A stretch of 64,000 nt of DNA from Echiichthys vipera. Lineage: Eukaryota; Chordata; Actinopteri; Perciformes; Trachinidae. A program made the translations under genes and the position numbers. The stretch is taken from positions 26,629,906 through 26,693,905 of the forward strand of contig OY829665.1 of the NCBI GenBank assembly GCA_963691815.1. Reading direction: 5' to 3'. The notes beneath the pieces are model-generated. The model was not told the origin of the DNA, searched no databases, and was given only the letters and a program-made list of their open reading frames with translations. This document shows, in pieces, positions 11,621 through 22,582 of the stretch. Positions within the stretch are counted from its first letter, which is position 1. Each line of letters opens with the position of its first letter.

Positions 11621-11968
11621 ATGGCGCTCAGAACATTTATGTTTCTCTTGTTGGTCATTATAATCCAGCCCCTGACGGAAGCAAGACTTGATTCAAGACC
11701 TGGCACAAGATTAAGCACAGGGTCCGAACTGGCCCTCAAAATGCCTCGGTCAACTACGGTACACAGGCTGAGGGGAGACCAGGGAAAGAGGGCATCTGTA
11801 GCAATAGGAAGTTTAGTGCGCATGTGCGAAAGTTGCATGATGCCTGTTAATGCTCCGATCTTTGATTTCGCTTCATTTAAACTTTTTAACTTTTATTCTC
11901 TTTTGTTCGTTCTGTTTCTTCACCCTAACGTCTGTGAAGTTCTGCCCTCTACAATGAGGTTGTCGTGA
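11621..11968 (+). CDS. Hypothetical ORF with signal-peptide-like N-terminus
   Basis: ATG at 11621 (AAAAATGG, a fair start context) opens 115 codons. The first about 22 residues (MALRTFMFLLLVIIIQPLTEA) look like a cleavable secretion signal: a short basic start, a hydrophobic core and a small residue at the likely cleavage site. The rest has no recognised domain, and its 3' half overlaps the putative 5' region of the Rex1 copy beginning about 11850. It may be a host fragment, part of an unrecognised repeat, or chance. Confidence 0.2.
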   Translation: MALRTFMFLLLVIIIQPLTEARLDSRPGTRLSTGSELALKMPRSTTVHRLRGDQGKRASVAIGSLVRMCESCMMPVNAPIFDFASFKLFNFYSLLFVLFLHPNVCEVLPSTMRLS

Positions 11969-13590
11969 TGTTTTTAACAATGCCGCTTCCACCGGGACAC
12001 GCTTCCATTGTTTACTCCGGAGAACAGGTGATCTCCTTTATGCCGACTGGAATAGCGGCCAGACCAGCTTAGATTCCACCCGAACTCTGGAGAAAAACAC
12101 ACCGGGGATGCACAGGTGGGAAGCAATGTCGGGGCTATAGAGGAGGGTTGAGACGGGACAGGCTTATGTATAGGAGGAGATTTAAGCCGTGTCTCCCTTC
12201 TGTTGTTATGGGTAATGTACAGTCTCTCTACAACAAAATGGATAGTCTGATGTGTTTCAAGGAGACATGGCTGCACAGGGACAATATGGACCAGAACGTC
12301 TCTGTTGATGGCTTCCACACCATTCGGGCTGACCGAGATTGCACGAGAGTGGTAAGCGAAAAGGAGGAGAGCTTGCCGTTCTAGTAAACAGCAGATGGTG
12401 TAATCCTGGTCATATCACCGTTAAATAACAGCTCTGTAGCCTGGATGTTGAACTGCTGGCTGTTGGACTCCCACACCATCTGCCTAGAGAGATCCCGCAT
12501 GTCATCACAGTTGTTCTGTACATCCCTCCCTCTGCAAACCTGAAATCTGCCTGCAGAATCATACATACCACCATCTCCAGACTCCAGACTCAAGACCCCA
12601 GTGCCCTTATCATCCTGTCGGGAGACTTTAACCACATCACCTTGGATAGAGTTCTGCCGACCTTCCAACAGTACGTGAGCTGTCCTACTAGAGAGAAGAG
12701 AACTCTGGACCTGATGTATGCTAACATTAAGGATGCATACATCTCCTCTTCTCTCCCCCTATGGGCAGGTCAGATCACCTTAAATCCTTCTATGTGCCAC
12801 TGGTGAAGAAGAAGCCTACGACCACAAGGACTGTAAGGAGGTGGTCTTAGGAGGCTTATAAGACACTGCAGGGCTGCTTTGAAGTGACTAATTGGCCTGC
12901 ACTTTGTGAGCCGCTCTGGGAGGACATCGATGGGCTCAGTGAGTTCATCACGGACTACATTCATTTTTGTGTGGACTGCAATGTCCCAACTCGAACGGTA
13001 ACCTGCTACGCCTAACCTAACAAACCCTGGATCACCAAGGACATTAAGGCCACCCTGAATGAAAAGAAGAAAGCATTCATAGATGGCAATCAGTGATGAG
13101 ATGAGGACAGTGCAGGGGGTACTGAAACTGAAAATCAGGGTGGCTAAAGACAATTATAGGAGAAAGCTGGAGAACAAACTCCAGCGAAACAACATGAGGG
13201 ATGTGTGGAGTGGCATGGGAACTATCACTGGATTCCAGAAGACTAGTAGCATGGGGTTGGAGGACCATGTGGACCAGGCCAATGAACTGAACCTATTTTT
13301 CAATAGGTTTGATACTGCGGCCCATCCCCCACATGACTCTGCTGCTGCCGGTCCCTCAACTAATGCCACTTTACCTCCCTCTACTCCTCCTTCTTACAGG
13401 CCTTTTTTCTGCCCCTCACCACCTCACTTCACACCTACCTATTAAACCCCTCCCACCGCTCCACATCACGTCCTCCACAACCTGATGACCTCAGCCCTCC
13501 CCCAATGGACACCTCTACAGTGTCCCTCTTGCCTGACCTGGTGAGAAGACAGCTGACGAAACTCCACTCTGGCAAAGCTGTAGGGTGTGC
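11850..13590 (+). mobile_element. Rex1/Babar-like LINE, 5' half (endonuclease)
   Basis: From about 12148 the frames read a basic stretch, then LPSVVMGNVQSLYNKMDSL, FKETWLH and DGFHTIRADR, then after an internal stop at 12382-12384 a PPSANLKSACRI block and LIILSGDFNHITLDRVLPTF, with a CPTRERRTLDLMYANIK segment. These are APE endonuclease motifs of the Rex1/Babar group. The linker at 13083-13445 (QRNNMRDVWSGMGTITGF, then ELNLFFNRFD) leads to the start of the RT, which is lost at about 13590. Stops and frameshifts occur throughout. The 5' limit is approximate. Confidence 0.85.
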
Positions 13591-14034
13591 AGCTTTCCAC
13601 CTCCCACAGAAGCAATGTGTTCATATGCCGTATACGCTATGACAGCAGGCTCTGATCTAGTAGTGCATAACCCTCTTCACCGGTGACTGAGTGAAAACAA
13701 GACAACAAGACCAGACAATTGCGAATGGTACAATAAATCGAGAATTCAGTATGGAGTAAATAAATATGAGTAAATATTACCAAATAGTGCAAAAACAGAA
13801 GTGACCATAGTACAGGCATAATGCACAGTGTAGGGTACAGGATGTGGTCAATAGTCTATTGGGAGCAGTGCTGATTATATAGTCTGACAGCAGCAGGAAG
13901 GAAGGACCTGCGATACCTCTCCTTCGCACACTTAGGGTGTATCAGTCTGTTGCTGAAGGAGCTGCCCATTGCTGTGAGAGTGACCTGCAGGGGGTGGGAC
14001 TCCTGCACCAGCAGCGATGACAGCCTGTCCATCA

Positions 14035-14937
14035 TCATGCTCTCTCCAACCACCTGCACTGGGTCCACAGCGCATCCCAGGATGGAGCCGGCCTTCTTGA
14101 TAAGTTTATCAAGTCTCCTCCTGTCTGCGGCTGATATGCTGCTGCTGCTCCATAGAAAATGGCTGATGCCACCACAGAGACATAGAAAGAGGTCAGGAGT
14201 GCCCCTTGCACTCCAAAGGACCTGAGCTTCCTCAGAAGATATAGTCTGCTCTGACCTTTCTTGTATGTTGCTGCAGTGTGGTCAGACCAGTCCAGTTTAC
14301 TGTTCAGGTGAACTCCCAGATACTTGTAAGATGTCACCATCTCAATGTCCGTTCCCTGGATGTTCACCTGTGTGCAGGGATGTTTGTGCCTGCGGAAATC
14401 CACCAACAGCTCTTTGTTCTTCCCGGCGTTGAGCTGGAGGTGGTTCCGCCGGCACCAGTCCACAAAGTCCTGAATAAGTTCTCTGTAGGCTCTGTCGTCA
14501 CCATTCCTGATGAGGCCGACGATAGCAGAGTCATCAGAGAACTTTTGTAGATGGCAGTGAGGGGATTGGTGGTAGAAGTCTGCGGTGTACAGGGTGAACA
14601 GGAAAGGAGCCAGGGCCGTTCCCTGTGGGGCCCCCGTACTGCAGATTATTGTGTCCGACACATAGTCCCGAGTCCTCACATACTGTGGGCGGTTAGTGAG
14701 GTAATCCAGGATCCAAGATATGAGGTGTTGGTTCACCCCTGCCAGCTCCAGCTTGTCCCCCAGAAGTGCAGGCTGAATGGTGTTAAAGGCACTGGAGAAA
14801 TCATAGAACATAATCCTCACAGTGTTTCCAGACTTCTCCAGGTGAGACAGTGATCTGTCCAGGAGGAAGACGATGGCGTCGTCCACTCCGATGCCGGGTT
14901 GGTAAGCGAACTGGAGAGGGTCCAAAAAGGGGCCCAC
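14035..14937 (-). pseudogene. Rex1-like reverse transcriptase domain
   Basis: A 300-residue open frame holds RT motifs in order: DPLQFAYQPGIGVDDAI, motif A (MFYDFSSAFNTIQPALL), motif B (STGAPQGTALAPFLFTLYT), motif C as FSDDSAIVG (usual FADD, with A changed to S; both aspartates kept), then the thumb block KELLVDFRR and YKYLGVHLNSKLDW. It reverse-transcribes LINE RNA at the nick in family members. The upstream part of the protein lies in other frames (around 14817-15533), so a frameshift near 15180 and another near 14930 separate it from the linker. It cannot be expressed as a complete ORF2. Confidence 0.85.
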
Positions 14938-15227
14938 CAGAGGGCGGTGAAGTGAGAGCAGCTGGTCTGTAGCTGTTGAAGTCTTTTGAGTGAGGGATCT
15001 TTGGTACAGGTACCACGCAGGAGGTTTTCCACAGCAGTGGCACTTTTCACAGCTTCAGGCTCATGTTGAAGATGTGCTCTACAATCCTGCACAGCTGGTC
15101 TGCACAGGACTTGAGGAGCCTGGAGCTGATCCCATCTTGACCCGTAGACTTCTTCACCTTCATCTTCCTCAGCCCTTTCCTCCCCTGGAGAGACGAGAGG
15201 GACAGAGTGGAGCAGGGGGGCTGAGTG

Positions 15228-15425
15228 TCGGATATGGGGGAGGGTGAATGTCAGGGGGGGCGGTGGGGGGAGTCTGTGGCATGAGAGCCGTGAAGAGGGA
15301 GGTAGAGGTGATAACGGGGCAGTGACTGTCGGATATGGGTGGAGGGTGAATGTCACGGGGGGGCGATGGGGGCAGTCTGTGGCATGAAAGCCGTGGAGAG
15401 GGAGGTAGAGGTGATAACGGGGCAA
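15228..15425. repeat. Two-unit, about 100-bp tandem repeat in the LINE linker
   Basis: The stretch beginning TGTCGGATATGGG recurs about 101 bases later, with the same order of GGAGGGTGAATGTCA, a G-rich run, CAGTCTGTGGCATGA and GAGAGGGAGGTAGAGGTGA. In the LINE frame (minus strand) it encodes the proline-rich, low-complexity linker, so it is an in-element duplication. Confidence 0.8.
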
Positions 15426-15645
15426 TAAACAGGGGGGGGTGGGAGAGGTGGTGGGGGGCAGCAGAGATGGCTGGGCCGGGGGAGGGATGGGTGTCTGATC
15501 AAACCTGTTGAAAAACAGGTTTATGTTGTTCACCCACGTCTGATCCCCCCGCAGCCTGGGAGCCTGGTGTCCTCTGCCCTGAGATAGTTCCCAGCAATGT
15601 AAATGTAATGATCAGCGATCATCTGAAAGAAATAAAATAACCTAC

Positions 15646-15830
15646 CAGTAGATTTGTTGCATCATACACATGCTGCAGTTTTTTTGTTTCTCTTTCCAAT
15701 CTTGGCCAAATTTCTCCTTTTAATGTTCAAATTTTTGTTTGTAAAGCTGCTTGGCCCTGCCCTGCTTGCATATCTTGCTGGCCACACTAATCGTTTCCTT
15801 GCATGTGACGCATTGTTTTTGAGTAGCCAT
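15646..15830 (-). pseudogene. Exon-like fragment, Cys-rich N-terminus, disrupted
   Basis: On the minus strand a pyrimidine-rich tract ends in CAG directly before ATG at 15830, and the open stretch ends at a GTAGGT donor-like site (15645-15640). The translation begins MATQKQCVTCKETISVASKI with a C-x2-C pair, then a basic KQLYKQKFEH segment, a TAA stop and, past the stop, KEKFGQDWKEKQKNCS. A one-base shift near the end would give VYDATNLL up to the donor. It resembles the start of small Cys-rich proteins with a basic coiled tail, but I cannot name the family with confidence. Splice signals at both ends suggest an old host exon or gene fragment, now broken. Confidence 0.35.
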
Positions 15831-16825
15831 CTGGAGACAGAAATAGAAATAAGATTAAAACACTGCATGCTGTGTTACCAGTGAATAATAAATTAACACG
15901 ATAAACTAAGTGCTCTTACATGTTGGCTTTCAAAGTAAACTGTTACAGTATAATGCTACTCAAGACCTGTTTCCCAAATTATTTTTTTCCAAGTCAATTT
16001 ATAAAAACTGTATATGTGTTTCTTGAGGGCTCTAAAAGAGGTCGGAAGTTAAAGGTAACAATAAATGCTTGTAATGAATTAAGAAATACCTATAGACCTT
16101 TTCAAAGATGTGAACATAAACATTTCAAAACAGTCCTAGTTTATTTCAGTTGCAGTGTATGTGAATGACACCAGCTCACAGGAAGTAAACAAGGACCGAG
16201 GCTGTTGCCTAGCAATGGAATTCTGTTGAAACGGTCTATTAAGAAAAAAATACGTGAGGTGGTATATTAACAAATGCATTCTTCCTTAAAACATGCACAA
16301 ATAGTCACAGTAACATAGAAACTGGGTCACCAAATTGACGTTACACCTGTTTTGTCTTTCCTCTACCGTGTCTATTGTATTCCTGGCTTACACCTCTACA
16401 TGTCTTTACGTTATCTAGGGTGTCTAAACAGATATCTTAATCTCAACGAGACAGCCTGATCAAAAGAAAAGATTGAATCTAAAATACATATTTTTTTCGT
16501 TTACCATTTCATGTAACTTAAGACTAAAACGGATATTTATACAAATCATCATCAAAGCTTAATATCACGTTAGTGGTTGTCTGCGCTAGCTGACAAGCTT
16601 TACTGCATAGTTAGATTAATGTCAAGTCGTTTTTAGCACTATTTATTAGTAGCGACTAACCTTTATTTGTCCGTATGTCAGGCGATGACCCACATTGCAC
16701 CATGGACACATTACAAAAAAAGGTATACCTCTTTAGCTAATTTAGTAAATGCTCCTTTGGGTCTTATCTGAGGTTAGGAACAAATTAACCCTTGTATGGG
16801 TTGGAGGACTTGTTGTGATTTTGTT
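15831..16825. other. No gene recognised
   Basis: AT-rich DNA with no recognised repeat or coding domain; an open frame at 15920-16168 (+) shows nothing identifiable. Confidence 0.45.
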
Positions 16826-16925
16826 ATGCTTAATTATGCTGCTATAGGCCTAGTCTGCCGGGGGATAATACTTTTCCTAAAACTCTGAGCTTCTATGCTC
16901 TCTATCTGTATCATTCATGTCTCAT
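16826..16925 (+). mobile_element. L2-type LINE 3' UTR, left piece of a split copy
   Basis: Matches the sequence just after the L2 ORF2 stop at 59838, including GCTATAGGCCTAGTCTGCCG and GGGGATAATACTTTTCCT. The continuation of the same 3' UTR is found at 22583-23035. The 5.7 kb between them is made of later insertions. About 165 bases of the UTR are missing at the junction. Confidence 0.8.
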
Positions 16926-17026
16926 CAATCTCTCATCTCTCTCATCTTCAACCGCTTATCCGGGGTCGGGTCGCGGGGGCAGCAGCTTTAGCAGGGGACC
17001 CCAAACTTCCCTTTCCCGGGCCACAT

Positions 17027-18275
17027 TGTAGGACCTCCATGAGGTCTGTTTAAGGAGTTTTTGTGTCTGGTTGTCTGCTCAGCGTCGCAGGAAGACAACC
17101 GTAGATAAGACATTTGTATGCTTGTTTCGATAAGAGATAAGGTGTGGTTTACAACCTCGGACCCTCCTGGGGTAATAAAACCTAGAACTCCAGGTCTCAG
17201 GACCCCCTTTTAACCTAAATCAACGTCAAATCTGACCGCACATCGAACTGGAGGAGCTGTCTCTGGGAGGCAGATGGACTTTCATTAATAAAATCTAAGC
17301 AACAGAACTTTGTGTAGATGTTTGGAAAAACAGTTAAAGTTCGATGTTTCATCGCAACTGGCTGTTCAAAGACATTCTCGCAAGTGTGTAAAAGTATATG
17401 CCTTATTTGTATCTTGTTGTGATTATGTTTATGTGGTTTCAGAAGTGCAAAGTCTCTGTCTAATTCCTGAAATAATTTGTGTTTTAATAATAGGCCTGTC
17501 ACTATATCCAGGAGAGTGTGATGATCTGTAGTATCTGTATCTGTTAAAACTGTCTGCCTAAAGATTTTGGTTAAATTGGATATCAGAAAGCTTAATAATG
17601 GAAAATCAACCAAAGATAGTTTAATCTCAGAATTAGAATTCCGGCGTAAAAAGCAGTTGATTAGCTCAGAGCCAAAGGCATGGGTTAAACCAGAACCCAC
17701 CTCTTCGTTCAACTGTGAGATAAAGGAACAAACAGAGGTGTCCAAAACGCTCTCTTGTCTCCTCTCTTGTCTCCTCTCTTGTCTTCTCTTTTGTCTTCTC
17801 TCTTGTCTCCTCTCTTGTTCTCTTGCTCTCTCCTGCATCTCCACAGTTTCGCATCTCTGACCACCCCTCCTGCTGTTCGTTCCTTTGTTAACCACATTTA
17901 ACCCTTTTTTTCACTTGTCTATTCAATGTTGCACTGTCCTGTATTCTCCTTGTTATGTAGTCAAATAAATGTTTATAACTTTACGTTGTTGTGAGAGTCT
18001 TCCGTTCTGTGCAGAAAGTGTTGGTCAGTGATAAGGCTGTGGTACGAATTAACGCGTTCAAGACGAGACTGATAAAATTTAACAATCAATTACTTTAAAT
18101 AACTAACAGGTATTAAACCTTCACCAAAGTTTAATAAACATCCTGTCTTAATTTGGTGTGGTGCCCTTACTTCGAGGTAAAATAAATCCTACATTTTAAC
18201 GAGTCGTGTTAATTCATAATTATTTCAGCGACTACTATATTCTAGCCATAACAAAAGTAGGCTTAATCTCCCACA
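17027..18275 (+). mobile_element. LTR-like insertion (TG...CA) within the RTE copy
   Basis: The RTE sequence GGGCCACAT|TAACCAGCTC is interrupted by 1,249 bp starting TGTAGGACC and ending CTCCCACA. The flanks are ACAT (17023-17026) and ACGT (18276-18279), a 4-bp target duplication with one transition. Intact RTE copies at 5.3 kb and 28.3 kb show the unoccupied site. AATAAA-type signals occur near 17173, 17286 and 17964. No retroviral coding domain is seen. It is best read as a long solo LTR or short non-autonomous LTR element; strand is not certain. Confidence 0.7.
17745..17826. repeat. 12-mer tandem repeat (TCTCTTGTCTCC)n
   Basis: Six to seven imperfect copies of a CTCTTGTCTCC-type unit. It creates a long low-complexity Arg/Glu-rich frame on the minus strand that is not a gene. 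Confidence 0.9.
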
Positions 18276-20848
18276 ACGTTAACCAGCTCTAACTGGGGGA
18301 TCCCGAGGAATTCCCAGGCCAGTGTTGAGATATAATCTCTCCACCTAGTCCTGGGTCTTCCCGAGGCCTCCTCCTAGCTGGACATGCCTGGAATACCTCC
18401 CTAGTGAGGCTCCCAGGGGTCATCCTTACTAGATGCCTGAACCACCTCAACTGGCACCTTTCAACGCAAAGGAGCAGCGGTTCTACTCTGAGTTCCTCAC
18501 GGATGGCTGAACTTCTCACCCTATCTCTAAGGGAGACTCCAGCCACCCTCCTGAGAAAACCCATTTCGGCCGCTTGTACCCGCGACCTCGTTCTTTCGGT
18601 CATGAAAGCTGGTGAGGGTAGGAACGAAGATTGACCGGTAGATAGAGAGCTTTGCCTTCCGGCTCTGCTCCTTTTTGTCACAACGGTGCGGTAGAGCGAC
18701 TGCAACACCGCCCCCGCTGCTCCGATTCTCCGGCCAAACTCAAGCTCCATCTCCCCTCACTCGTGAGCATGATCCAGAGGTACTTGAACTCCTTCACCTG
18801 GGGTAAGGACTCATTCCCTACCTGGAGTAAGCAATCCACCGGTTTCCTGCTGCGAGCCATGGCCTCAGATTTAGAGGTGCTGATCCTCATCCCAGCCGTT
18901 TCACACTCGGCTGCGAACCGATCCAGTGATTGCCGAAGGTCACTGACCGACAATGCTATCAGGACCACATCATCTGCAAAAAGCAGAGACGAGATCCTCA
19001 GCCCACCGAACTGCAACCCCTCCCCACCACGACTACGCCTCGATATCCTGTCCATGAAAATCACGAACAGGATTGTTGACAAAGCGCACCCCTGGCGGAG
19101 GCCAACCCCCATCGGAAACGAATCTAACTTACTGCCGAGGACCAAGACACACTTCCGCTTTGGGTGTACAGAGATTGGATGGCCCACAGAAGTGACCCCC
19201 TCACCCCATACTCCCGCAGCACCTCCCACACTATCTCCCGAGGGACCCGGTCATATGCCTTCTCCAGATTCACTAAACACATGTAGACTGGATGGGCATA
19301 CTCCCAGGCCCCCTCTAGGATCCTTGCGAGAGTGAAGAGCTGGTTCGTTGTTCCACGTCCCGGAAGGAATCCACATTGTTTCTCTTCAGTCTGAGGTTCA
19401 ACTATAGGACGATCTCTCCTTTCCAGCACCTTGTAGTAGACCTAACCAGGGAGGCTGAGTAGTGTGATACCCCTGTAATTGGCACACACCTTCTGGTTTC
19501 CCTTTTTAATCAGAGGAACCACCACCACAGTCTACCACTCCCTTGGCATTGTTGCAGACTTCCACACAATGTTAGAGAGACGTGTCAACCAAGACAGCCC
19601 TCTAAACCCAAAGCTTTCAGCATTTCTGGACGAATCTTATCAATCCCTGGGATCTTTGCCACTGTGGAGTTGATTGACTACCTCAGTGACTTCCGCCAGA
19701 GATATTGACAATGATTCCCCACTAGCCTCATGCTCTGCCTCTACAAAAGAGGGCGTGTTAGTCGGATTAAGGAGTTCCTCAAAGTGCTCCTTCCATTGCC
19801 CGATTACCTCATCGGCTAAGGTGACCAGCGTCCCGTCCTTACTGTAAACAGCTGGGAAGGTTCCCAGTTTCCCCCTCCTGAGATGTCAAATGGTTTTCCA
19901 GAAGCACCTTGGTGCCGCCCGAAAGTCCTTCTCCATGACTTCTCCGAACTCCTCCCACACCCGCTGCTTTGCCTCTGACACAGCAGGGGCCGCAGCCCTT
20001 CTGGCCTGTCGGTACCTTGCAACTGCCTCCGGAGTCTTCTGGGAAAACATATCCCGGAAGGCCTCCTCCTTCAGTCGGATGGCTTCCCTGACCACTAGTG
20101 TCCACAACGGTGTTCGAGGGTTACCGCCCCTTGAGGCACCTAAGACCTTGAGGCCACAGCTCATCGCTGCAGCTTCAGCAATGGAAGCTTTGAACATTGC
20201 CCACTCCAGTTCAATGCCCCCAACCTCCACAGGGATGCCAGAATAGCTCCGCCGGAGGTGTGAGTTGAAGATCTCGCGGACAGGGGCCTCCTCCAGACGT
20301 TCCCAGTTCACGTCTGGTCCGTCCAGAATCTTCCCCAATCCTCTGACCCAACTCATCACCAGATGGTGATTAGTTGACAGCTCCGCCCCTCTCTTCACTC
20401 TAGTGTCCAAAACATACGGCCAGATCAGATGATACGATCACAAAATCGATCATCGACCTTTGGCCTATGGTGGTGCTCTGGTACACACTTATGAGCATCC
20501 TTATGTTCGAACATGGTGTTAGTTATAGACAATCCGTGACTAGCACAGAAGTCTCATAACTGACGACCACTCAGATTTAGATCAGGGAGGCTGTTCCTCC
20601 CAATCACGCCTCTCCAGGTGTCTCCATCATTGCCCATGTGGGCGTTGAAGTCTCCCAGCAGAACTATGGAGTCCCCTACTGGAGCCCCATGCAGGACTCC
20701 ATTCAGGGTCTCCAGGAAGGGCGAATACTCTGAACTGCTGTTCGGTGCATATGCACAGTCAGTGTTTTCCCCCCTACCACCCGCAGGCGTAAGGAGGCGA
20801 CCCTCTAGTCCACTTGGGTGAACTCCAACACCGGGGCGCTCAGGAAAA

Positions 20849-22582
20849 CGGAATGTGTTCTGGCAAAAGAAAGGGAGAAATGCGACCACAAAATCACAGG
20901 AAAAAAACACCACAAATCTTAAGAGACATCTCAGGGCATCCCATAATGAAATTTAGGTAAGTCAAGACATTAAAGTAACGATACTTTCTGTTTTAGAAAG
21001 CTCATGCGACATGATGCCACGGTTAATGTGTCGGATTTTAACACTAGCTTTAATGTTAGCCACTGGAGCTGAGAACAATGTGTATGACTAGCGTGTGTGT
21101 GTGTGTGTCTGCTGTGTGTGTGTGTCTGCTGTGTGACTAGCGTGTGTGTCTGCTTTGTGACTAGCATGTGTGTGTGTGTGTGTGTGTATATTTGTTTGTG
21201 AGAGTGTGTAACGTGGGTTAACTTATGTGAGAGTGTAAAGTGGGTTTTTAGTTCCTACCTGACTCACTCTATAAGTGCACTAAGCATCCCTTCTTGGCCA
21301 AATACTTTCACTAGTTTTGTTCTTCACAGAGCAGTCACACTGAACTGAATTTTGCATCAACAACTTTGAATAACTTATTCTAGACCCGTACATGCATGTA
21401 AACAAAAGATGTTTGCATGGGTTTAGCTAAAAGAAAATGTTGGTTTCGTCAATACTACTAGGTACTATTTATTATATTGATTAAATATAATTGCATTACA
21501 AAAGGGACTAATATACAATTTTCTTTAACTAAAACTAGACTAAAACATTATAAGTTTTCGCCGACTAAAACTAGACTAGTCCAACATTTTCTTTTAGTTA
21601 TTCAAAGTTGTTGATGCCAAATTCACTTCAGTGTGACTGCTCTGTGAATAACAAAACTAGTGAAAGTATTTGGCCAACAAGGAATGCTTAGTGCACTTAT
21701 AGAGTGAGTCAGTCAGGTAGGGACCAAAAACCCACTTTACTGTCTCACGCAAGTTAACCCACGTTACACACTCTCACAAACAAATATACACACACACACA
21801 CCCTAGTCACACAGCAGACACACACGCTAGTCACACAGCAGACACACACACACACGCTTGTCACACACATTTGTTCTCAGCTCCAGTGGCTAACGCTAAA
21901 GCTAGCATTAAAATCCGACACATTAACCATGGCATCCTGTCGCATGAGCTTTCTAAAACAGAAATTATCGTTACTTTAATGTCTTGACTTACCTAAATTT
22001 CATTATGGGATGCCCTGAGATGTCCCTTAAGATTCGTGGTGTGTTTTCCTGTGATTTTGTGGCCGCATTTCTCCCTTTCTTTTGCCACAACACATTCCGT
22101 TTTCCTTTCCAAGTCTATGTAATGAAAGTGTTTCTTCTTTTTCTCCCAAACACGACCCCCGGATGGTGTCAGACTTTGTTCTCATTTTTCTTTCTTAGTT
22201 GTCGTTAATGCTAACCCACAGCAGCTGCATCTTCTGAATCTAAATAATGCCGCATGTGGGGATTGAGGAAGTGACGTCGCCTAGACGCGAGACTGGGAGA
22301 AAAACTGAAAAATAATAATAATAACATGACTAAACGAGACGAAACAACGTTATTTCGTCTCATTTTGATCAACCAAATTGAAAAGACATTTTAGCATAGT
22401 TTTTATTTTGTGAACCACATTTCGTCTCGTTTTTATTCGTCAACAACATTGCATTATATATTTGGTCATAGTTATCGTCACATGACCAGCATTTTCGCTT
22501 TGTCTCGTCTAATTTTCCTCACGTGATAAAGGTTCGTTGACGACAATATTTCGGCATCATTTTCGTTGACAAAAGCAACACT
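20849..22582. mobile_element. TTTTAGTC-motif element, copy 2: head-to-head palindrome
   Basis: The left arm (20849-21378) and the right arm (21596-22110) are reverse complements over about 0.5 kb with a few indels: for example GGAAAACGGAATGTGTT at 20850 pairs with AACACATTCCGTTTTCC at 22087, and TTGAATAACT at about 21369 pairs with AGTTATTCAA at 21596. The spacer of about 217 bases is the rest of one copy of the same element as at 10389-10530, read in reverse. So two copies lie head to head. The right copy continues to about 22582 with TTCGTCTCGTTTTTATTCGT-type motifs. No coding sequence. Both arms contain CA/TG dinucleotide runs. Confidence 0.8.
21094..21187. repeat. (TG)n-rich tract with CTGCTGTGTGACTAGCG units
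   Basis: A TG dinucleotide run interspersed with TGACTAGCGTG-type units in the left palindrome arm; the matching CA version is at about 21788-21865 in the right arm. Confidence 0.85.

Larger units (their letters stand above)
13700..15535 (-). mobile_element. Rex1/Babar-like LINE, RT and 3' UTR
   Basis: This minus-strand copy runs from a linker (NNINLFFNRFD near 15530) through a proline-rich segment, RT fingers, palm and thumb, and ends in a 3' UTR near 13700. It converges tail to tail with the plus-strand Rex1 copy ending at 13590. The two belong to the same broad family but are independent insertions, since one carries only the 5' half and the other only the 3' half. It was truncated before the endonuclease. 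Confidence 0.85.
16927..20848 (-). mobile_element. RTE/Rex3-like LINE, endonuclease to 3' tail, split by an LTR-like insert
   Basis: The most complete RTE copy in the window, in segments 16927-17026 and 18276-20848. From its 5' side (right) it reads: endonuclease (SIVLLGDFNAHMGNDGD near 20600-20650), endonuclease C-terminus and linker (20410-19886), RT fingers (ANYRG region near 19480), QCGFLPGRGTTNQLFTLARI, motif A (CLVNLEKAYDRVPREI), motif B (GLRQGCALSTILF), motif C FADDVV in the 18678-19229 frame, and the thumb and C-terminus down to the (ATGAG)n tail at 16927. The catalytic S-D-H of the endonuclease reads TNHH, a loss of the aspartate. Frameshifts and stops are frequent. The 5' end stops within the endonuclease, at the edge of the palindromic element. 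Confidence 0.88.

Noticed and set aside
17215..17895. 226-codon minus-strand ORF, Arg/Glu-rich N-terminus
   Set aside because: The N-terminal part is the translation of the 12-mer TCTCTTGTCTCC repeat and the rest lies in a non-coding LTR-like insertion; no domain.
17026..18193. Alternative LTR boundaries TGTAGGA...TCCTACA
   Set aside because: These 7-base inverted ends are attractive, but no target duplication fits and the RTE sequence resumes only at 18276-18280, so the larger insert was preferred.
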